From Lysobacter silvisoli (GTDB lineage Bacteria; Pseudomonadota; Gammaproteobacteria; Xanthomonadales; Xanthomonadaceae), in NCBI RefSeq assembly GCF_003382365.1, contig NZ_QTSU01000001.1, positions 2,418,001-2,482,000 on the forward strand: 64,000 nt of DNA, given 5' to 3'. The translations under genes and the position numbers were made by a program. Positions 59,799 to 64,000 of this stretch are shown one piece after another. A model generated the notes under the pieces. It was not told the origin of the DNA, did no database searches, and saw only the letters and a program-made list of their open reading frames with translations. The number at the start of each line of letters is the position of its first letter. The stretch's first letter is position 1.

Positions 59799-61946
59799 CG
59801 CGATTCGGGTCTTTCGGGGACGGACGACGGGGACAGTGGGGGCGAACCTGGCCGATTCAACCATAACCAGGCTGGCCGGCAGGCCCGGGGCCGAGGGCGT
59901 CCGGCAGGCGCCGTCGGTGCAGCGGTAGTAATTGGGCCGCACCCCGGTACTCACCGCCTGATAGGGACCGGTATAGCCGGCCGGCTTCTGCTCGAACTGC
60001 AGGTGCAGGTCCTCGATCCCGTACCAGCCGTCGCCGACCCGCTTGAGCGGCTGGAAGTAGCGCACCCGCGAGGGCGCGCAGGTCAGCGCCCCGGCCGCGA
60101 AGGCGCTGGCGCAGTCGCGAACGCTGCGCTGGCCTTCGCGGCGGTCGAAAACGGCGCTGCTGTAGGTCTGATAGATCCGGCCGTCCACCGTCTCCCAGCG
60201 CAGGGGCGCGCCGCGGGGACCGCTGCCATACCCGTTCTCGCGCTGTTGGCCGTCGCCACCGGCATCGTGCTGGAATTCCAGCGTGTGGTGCGGGTTCGGG
60301 TACATGGTCGCCGCGATCTGCGCCGAGGCCGGGATCCAGGTGCCTACGGCCTGCCCGGCCTGGAACGGCACGTCGCCGATCGCCAGGGACCCGCTCACGC
60401 CCGTCCAAACCTGCCCGGCGGTGGCGCCGGAATTGCCGGTGGCCAGATAGACCACGGTGTCGACGGTCTCGTCGTCGCCGTCGATGCTCCAGTAGCGCAG
60501 CGTCGCCAGCGGCGTGCGCACCAACAATTGATTGCGCTCGACGGACCAGTCGAAGGCGACGCCGCCGCCCGCAGCCTGCGGCCGCATGTAAGCGTCGATC
60601 TTGGGGCCATGGTCCTCGGTAGCGCCGCTGCCGCCCGGATCGAAGCGGTGCTGGGCGAAGTCGCAGGTTTCCAGGCGTTGACCGCTGGCGAACAGCACGT
60701 TGCTCCTGACACAGGGCCAGGGCAAGGCACGCCGGCTGGGCGCCGAGGTCCAGGCGCCGGTGCGCGCGACCTGCTGCAGGTCGGACCCCGACCACAGACG
60801 GATCTCGATATACGGGTCCAGCGTCGTCCCCGGCCGGTCGACGGAGGTTCGGTTCCACTGCTCGCGCGCCACCCACAATCCGTGACGGTCGCCGTCGAAC
60901 AGGCGCCGCAGCACGACGCGATCCAGGCTCAATCGCACGCGCTCGACCGCCTCGTAGCGCTCGTACACGCGCGGAGCGAGCGGCGACAGCCGCACGTCCC
61001 CCGAGGCGTTCAGTTCCGTGCGATAGCGCACCGGCGCTTCCTCGGTCTGGCCCGTGTACCAGCCGTAGCTGCCGTCGGTATTGCCCAGCAGCAGCTGCGG
61101 CTCGTTGGCGAACACCGGGTAGTTGTCGCGCTGGACCGTGGCCATCAGCAGCAGCTGCAGCGGCAGCTCGGACAAGGACGACAGCGGCGCGTGGCCGATT
61201 TGCTGGAACATCGCCTCGGCGCTGGGAGAGCGCCCGTTCTGACTATCGATCCATTGGCTGTAGGCGGCTTCGTTCTCCAGCAGTTGCTGACCGTCGGCAT
61301 AGCCCGGGGGCAGCGCGACCGCGCCGGAGGCGACGCCGTCGAGCAGGGCACGCGCCTCGAATACGTCTTCGCCGAACAGGCTGCGGCTGGCGCGCTCGAA
61401 CTCCTGGTCGCTGACCGCATCGCGGCCCTCGAGCGCGTAACGCACCAGGAAGGCCAGCGCGCTGCTCAAGGGCGACACGCGCAGCGTCTGCAGCTCGCTG
61501 GCCTCGACCCGGCGATCGCCGCCCGAACGCGCGACCAGCTTGGCGAAGCTGCCGACGATGCTGCGATAGCGCACGCGCTGCGAACGCACCTCCACGCTGA
61601 CCATGTCGGCGCGGTCCAGCGCGTCGATCGTGGCCAGGTAGCCGCTGCCGTGGATCTGGCCGTTGAAGCTGCGGCTGCCGACTCGGACCAGGATGGCTTC
61701 CGGCGCAGCGCCGGGCGCCAGGCCCAGGATTTCGCCCGAGATCGTCAGCGCGATCGGCGGCAGCTTGGGCTGCGAGCCGTGCGCCTCGATCGGCTCGGCG
61801 GACTCGCCGGGCAGCGCCTGCGCGATCGTACCGGCACGCGCGAGCGCGAGCTGGAAAGCCTTGTGAAACACCGGCGACGCGAACGCGGCCACGACTACGG
61901 CCACAGCGATCGCCGCGAGCCACTTCTTGTTCCAGCGCATTCGCAT
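59478..61946 (-). CDS. Large membrane-anchored hypothetical protein in frame with an FmdB zinc ribbon
   Basis: One uninterrupted frame of 822 residues starts MRMRWNKKWLAAIAVAVVVAAF (signal anchor, 61946; an ATG at 61940 also fits). The middle about 680 residues are beta-rich and carry Cys pairs (WPCVRSNVLFASGQRLETC, RDCASAFAAGALTC, YRCTDGACRTP); I recognise no family. TISGEILGLAPG near the start and YFQPLKRVGDGWYGIEDLHL near the end look like exported structural modules. After ARFAPTVPVVRPRKTRIA the frame runs without a stop into MPIYAFQCNACGH, a complete FmdB protein. Either this is a true fusion or the first gene lost its stop; the former would put a cytosolic-type zinc ribbon on the periplasmic side. 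Confidence 0.6.
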   Translation of the reverse strand: MRMRWNKKWLAAIAVAVVVAAFASPVFHKAFQLALARAGTIAQALPGESAEPIEAHGSQPKLPPIALTISGEILGLAPGAAPEAILVRVGSRSFNGQIHGSGYLATIDALDRADMVSVEVRSQRVRYRSIVGSFAKLVARSGGDRRVEASELQTLRVSPLSSALAFLVRYALEGRDAVSDQEFERASRSLFGEDVFEARALLDGVASGAVALPPGYADGQQLLENEAAYSQWIDSQNGRSPSAEAMFQQIGHAPLSSLSELPLQLLLMATVQRDNYPVFANEPQLLLGNTDGSYGWYTGQTEEAPVRYRTELNASGDVRLSPLAPRVYERYEAVERVRLSLDRVVLRRLFDGDRHGLWVAREQWNRTSVDRPGTTLDPYIEIRLWSGSDLQQVARTGAWTSAPSRRALPWPCVRSNVLFASGQRLETCDFAQHRFDPGGSGATEDHGPKIDAYMRPQAAGGGVAFDWSVERNQLLVRTPLATLRYWSIDGDDETVDTVVYLATGNSGATAGQVWTGVSGSLAIGDVPFQAGQAVGTWIPASAQIAATMYPNPHHTLEFQHDAGGDGQQRENGYGSGPRGAPLRWETVDGRIYQTYSSAVFDRREGQRSVRDCASAFAAGALTCAPSRVRYFQPLKRVGDGWYGIEDLHLQFEQKPAGYTGPYQAVSTGVRPNYYRCTDGACRTPSAPGLPASLVMVESARFAPTVPVVRPRKTRIAMPIYAFQCNACGHSFDRLQKLSDADPSACPSCGAEAVGRQLTAPQFRLAGGGWYETDFKKDGDKKRNLVDGGTAAAKPAESKPEPAKSEPAKTETKPAAKPAASAD

Positions 61947-62164
61947 CCCCAATGCAAACCGCACGGGACCATCCCCGAGCGCGCGCGGCAATCTAACCCA
62001 TGGCGCGCGTGGGGGGGACGCTACGCGGCGCCGGTTACGCCGACTTTGCCGCCAGCGGGGGTTTTTTGCGCCGAACCGGTCGTATCGGCACGCGCCCTGG
62101 GCGCAGCTTAGAATTCCGGCTCGCTCCCGGCCGGCCGCACGCGGCCGCCGTCACTAGGAACCGC

Positions 62165-64000
62165 ATGTCCCGAAACCTCTGGCTGGGGCTGGCGATCGGC
62201 CTCACTGCCGCCGCATTGGCCGCTACCTTCGTCTTCGAACCCACCGCTCTGCGCCGCAAGCCCGCCGTGCCCGAGCGCACGCCGCTGGGCTGGGCCGGAC
62301 AGCTGCAATTGCGCGCCGGCGACGGCGTATCGGGCTGGCGCGACGGCGCCGCCGCGCAGGCGCGTTTCGCCGACCCTTACGGTCTGGCGCTGGGCCGCGA
62401 CGGCACCGTCTATGTCGCCGATGCCGGCGACAACAACCGCATCCGCGCGATCCGCGCCGACGGCAGCGTGGTCACGCTGGCCGGTGCCGACGAAGGCTTC
62501 CGCGACGGCGTCGGCGCAGCGGCGGCATTCGACACGCCCTCGGGCATCGCCCTGGACGCGGCCGGCAATCTCTACATCGCCGACACCGGCAACCACGCCA
62601 TCCGCAAGCTCGATCCGCAGGGCCGGGTCAGCACCCTGGCCGGCGACGGCACGGCCGGTTACCGCGACGGCCCGGGCGCGCAGGCGCGCTTCAACGGCCC
62701 GGTCGGCGTGGCCTTGGACAAGCAAGGCAACGTCTATGTGGCCGACACCTACAACGACCGCATCCGGGTGATCCGGCGCGACGGTCAGGTGCTCACCCTG
62801 GCCGGCGGCGACCAGCCCGGTTACCAGGACGGTCCCGGCCCGCTCGCGCGCTTCGACACGCCCACCGGCCTGGCGCTGGACCGGCACGGCCGCGTCTACG
62901 TCGCCGACACCCGCAACAATGCGATCCGCCGCATCGGCCTGGACGGCGCGGTGGACACGGTGCTGCGCACGCAAGCCGAAGACCCGTCAACCGCGCTGCG
63001 GCGCCCGCTGAGCCTGGCGCTCACCCACGACAGCGTGCTCTACATCGGCGAAATGGCGCGCGGCCGCGTGCTGCAGCTGGGCCTGGACCGGCAGATGCAC
63101 GTGGTCAGCGGCGCCACCCAGGCCCAGCGCCTGGCGCGTCCGTCGGCCTTGGCCCTGGCGCCCGACGGCAGCCTGGTGGTGGCCGATGCGCAGAGCTACC
63201 GCGTGCACCGCTTGGCGCCCGCGCCGACGGCGGATGCGCCGCCGGTGGTCGGCGCGGCCGGCCCTTCGCCGCAGAACCCGCTACCGCGCAGCGAAGGCCG
63301 CTGGCCGCTGGCGCCGCAGTACGCCTGGCACGAAGTGGTGGGCACGCTGGGCGAGGTACGTGGCGACGGCGGCAGCGAAGCGCGCCATCACTTGCACGGC
63401 GGCCTGGATATCGCCGGCGATGTCGGCCAGCCGGTGCTGGCCATCGCCGACGGCAAGGTCAGCAACCCCAACAGCTCCTGGGGCCTGGGCGAGCTCGGCG
63501 AAGGCATGGCCCTGGACGCGCTGTCCTACATCCACATGCGCGTGGGCCGCAAAGCCAACGGCGATCCGATCGATCCGGCGCGCTTCCAGGCGCTGCTGGA
63601 TGAGGAAGGCAAGCTGCGGCGCATGCGCGTGCAGCGCGGCACCCGCTTCCGCGTGGGCGATACCCTGGGCACGATCAACCCGATGGCGCACGTGCACCTG
63701 GTGCTGGGCGCCAGCGGCTACGAGCGCAATGCGATGGTCTTGGATTTCGCCGGCTTCAGCGACCGCTACGCGCCGCAGATCGAACGCATCGCCCTGCTCG
63801 ACGCGCTCGCGCAACCGCTGCAGGAGCGCGAGGACGGCCGCCTGCTGGTGGCGCGCGACGGCGGCGGCCTGCAGATCGTGGTCGACGCCTGGGACCAGGT
63901 GGACCGCAATCTGCCGCGCCGCCGGCTTGGGCTGTACGCGCTGGGCTACCAGTGGCTGGACGCCGCGGGCCAGCCGTTGCCCGGCTACGAAGCGCCGGTG
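62165..64000 (+). CDS. NHL-repeat protein with an M23-like metallopeptidase domain (gene runs off the window)
   Basis: The visible 612 residues start MSRNLWLGLAIGLTAAALAATFVF (signal anchor). At least five NHL blades follow: FADPYGLALGRDGTVYVADAGDNNRIRAI, FDTPSGIALDAAGNLYIADTGNHAIRKL, FNGPVGVALDKQGNVYVADTYNDRIRVI, FDTPTGLALDRHGRVYVADTRNNAIRRI and a worn one at about residue 280. From about residue 385 a LytM/M23-like domain appears with H-x3-D in HGGLDIAGDVGQPV (His411) and H-x-H in AHVHLVLG (His509, His511), the zinc-ligand pattern. An insert of about 90 residues separates the two. It is envelope-facing and perhaps acts on peptidoglycan. Confidence 0.8.
   Translation, partial: MSRNLWLGLAIGLTAAALAATFVFEPTALRRKPAVPERTPLGWAGQLQLRAGDGVSGWRDGAAAQARFADPYGLALGRDGTVYVADAGDNNRIRAIRADGSVVTLAGADEGFRDGVGAAAAFDTPSGIALDAAGNLYIADTGNHAIRKLDPQGRVSTLAGDGTAGYRDGPGAQARFNGPVGVALDKQGNVYVADTYNDRIRVIRRDGQVLTLAGGDQPGYQDGPGPLARFDTPTGLALDRHGRVYVADTRNNAIRRIGLDGAVDTVLRTQAEDPSTALRRPLSLALTHDSVLYIGEMARGRVLQLGLDRQMHVVSGATQAQRLARPSALALAPDGSLVVADAQSYRVHRLAPAPTADAPPVVGAAGPSPQNPLPRSEGRWPLAPQYAWHEVVGTLGEVRGDGGSEARHHLHGGLDIAGDVGQPVLAIADGKVSNPNSSWGLGELGEGMALDALSYIHMRVGRKANGDPIDPARFQALLDEEGKLRRMRVQRGTRFRVGDTLGTINPMAHVHLVLGASGYERNAMVLDFAGFSDRYAPQIERIALLDALAQPLQEREDGRLLVARDGGGLQIVVDAWDQVDRNLPRRRLGLYALGYQWLDAAGQPLPGYEAPV

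Overview
The window reads as chromosomal DNA of a high-GC gammaproteobacterium of the Lysobacter/Xanthomonas group (Xanthomonadaceae). The grounds are the protein resemblances (AhcY with a SAH riboswitch, a ColR/ColS-like pair, a thiS/thiG/trmB locus, ruvC-ruvA-kup-ruvB-ybgC-tolQRAB-pal-cpoB-queE-queC), the strong G/C bias at third codon positions, and four families of short palindromic dispersed repeats between genes. Genus is an inference, and Lysobacter is the best guess. Most of the window is core chromosome.

Layout. 1-6.9 kb: the N-terminal part of a secreted S9 peptidase (-), then SAH recycling and one-carbon genes (SAH riboswitch-ahcY, metF), a GNAT enzyme, a small secreted protein and ilvE. 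7-11.6 kb: a repeat patch, a two-component system on the minus strand, and the rimB-rimK pair. 11.7-14.6 kb: an accessory patch with an H-NS-family protein, a clearly lower-GC KAP-like P-loop NTPase and tRNA-Gly(CCC). 14.6-25.7 kb: a GDSL autotransporter esterase; thiS, split from thiG-trmB by about 3.4 kb carrying REP copies and a large exoprotein; an SLC13-type transporter, a Rieske protein, a FAH-family enzyme and mscL. 26-40.3 kb: M28 peptidase, solitary RebB, TrmH-type methyltransferase, GNAT, an RND/MFP efflux pair, cysK, proline iminopeptidase and several small membrane or unknown proteins. 40.4-53.3 kb: tandem tRNA-Lys 3' fragments, tRNA-Lys(TTT), then one long minus-strand series covering queuosine synthesis, the Tol-Pal envelope system, Holliday-junction processing (RuvABC) with the potassium transporter Kup inside, and YebC. 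53.3-64 kb: a small hydrolase, a DUF4832 secreted protein, GNAT, aspS, a DUF3011 protein, an unusual in-frame fusion ending in an FmdB zinc ribbon, and an NHL-repeat/M23 protein running off the window.

Links between genes. AhcY and MetF both serve the methionine/SAM cycle, and each has a visible but different putative control element (riboswitch and palindrome). RimB/RimK form an overlapping pair for glutamate-type protein modification. Tol-Pal-CpoB and the queuosine genes are probably co-transcribed in blocks. Several genes (5207, thiS, thiG, queE) have a -10-like hexamer exactly 6 nt before the ATG, which suggests leaderless mRNAs.

The most interesting items are the low-GC KAP-like NTPase beside tRNA-Gly, the tandem tRNA-Lys 3'-end copies, the split thiS/thiG locus with its GYWKTH exoprotein, the FmdB fusion ORF, the NHL-M23 protein and the tail-anchored double L7/L12-like protein. 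I did not find a multi-gene system that I can confidently call new.
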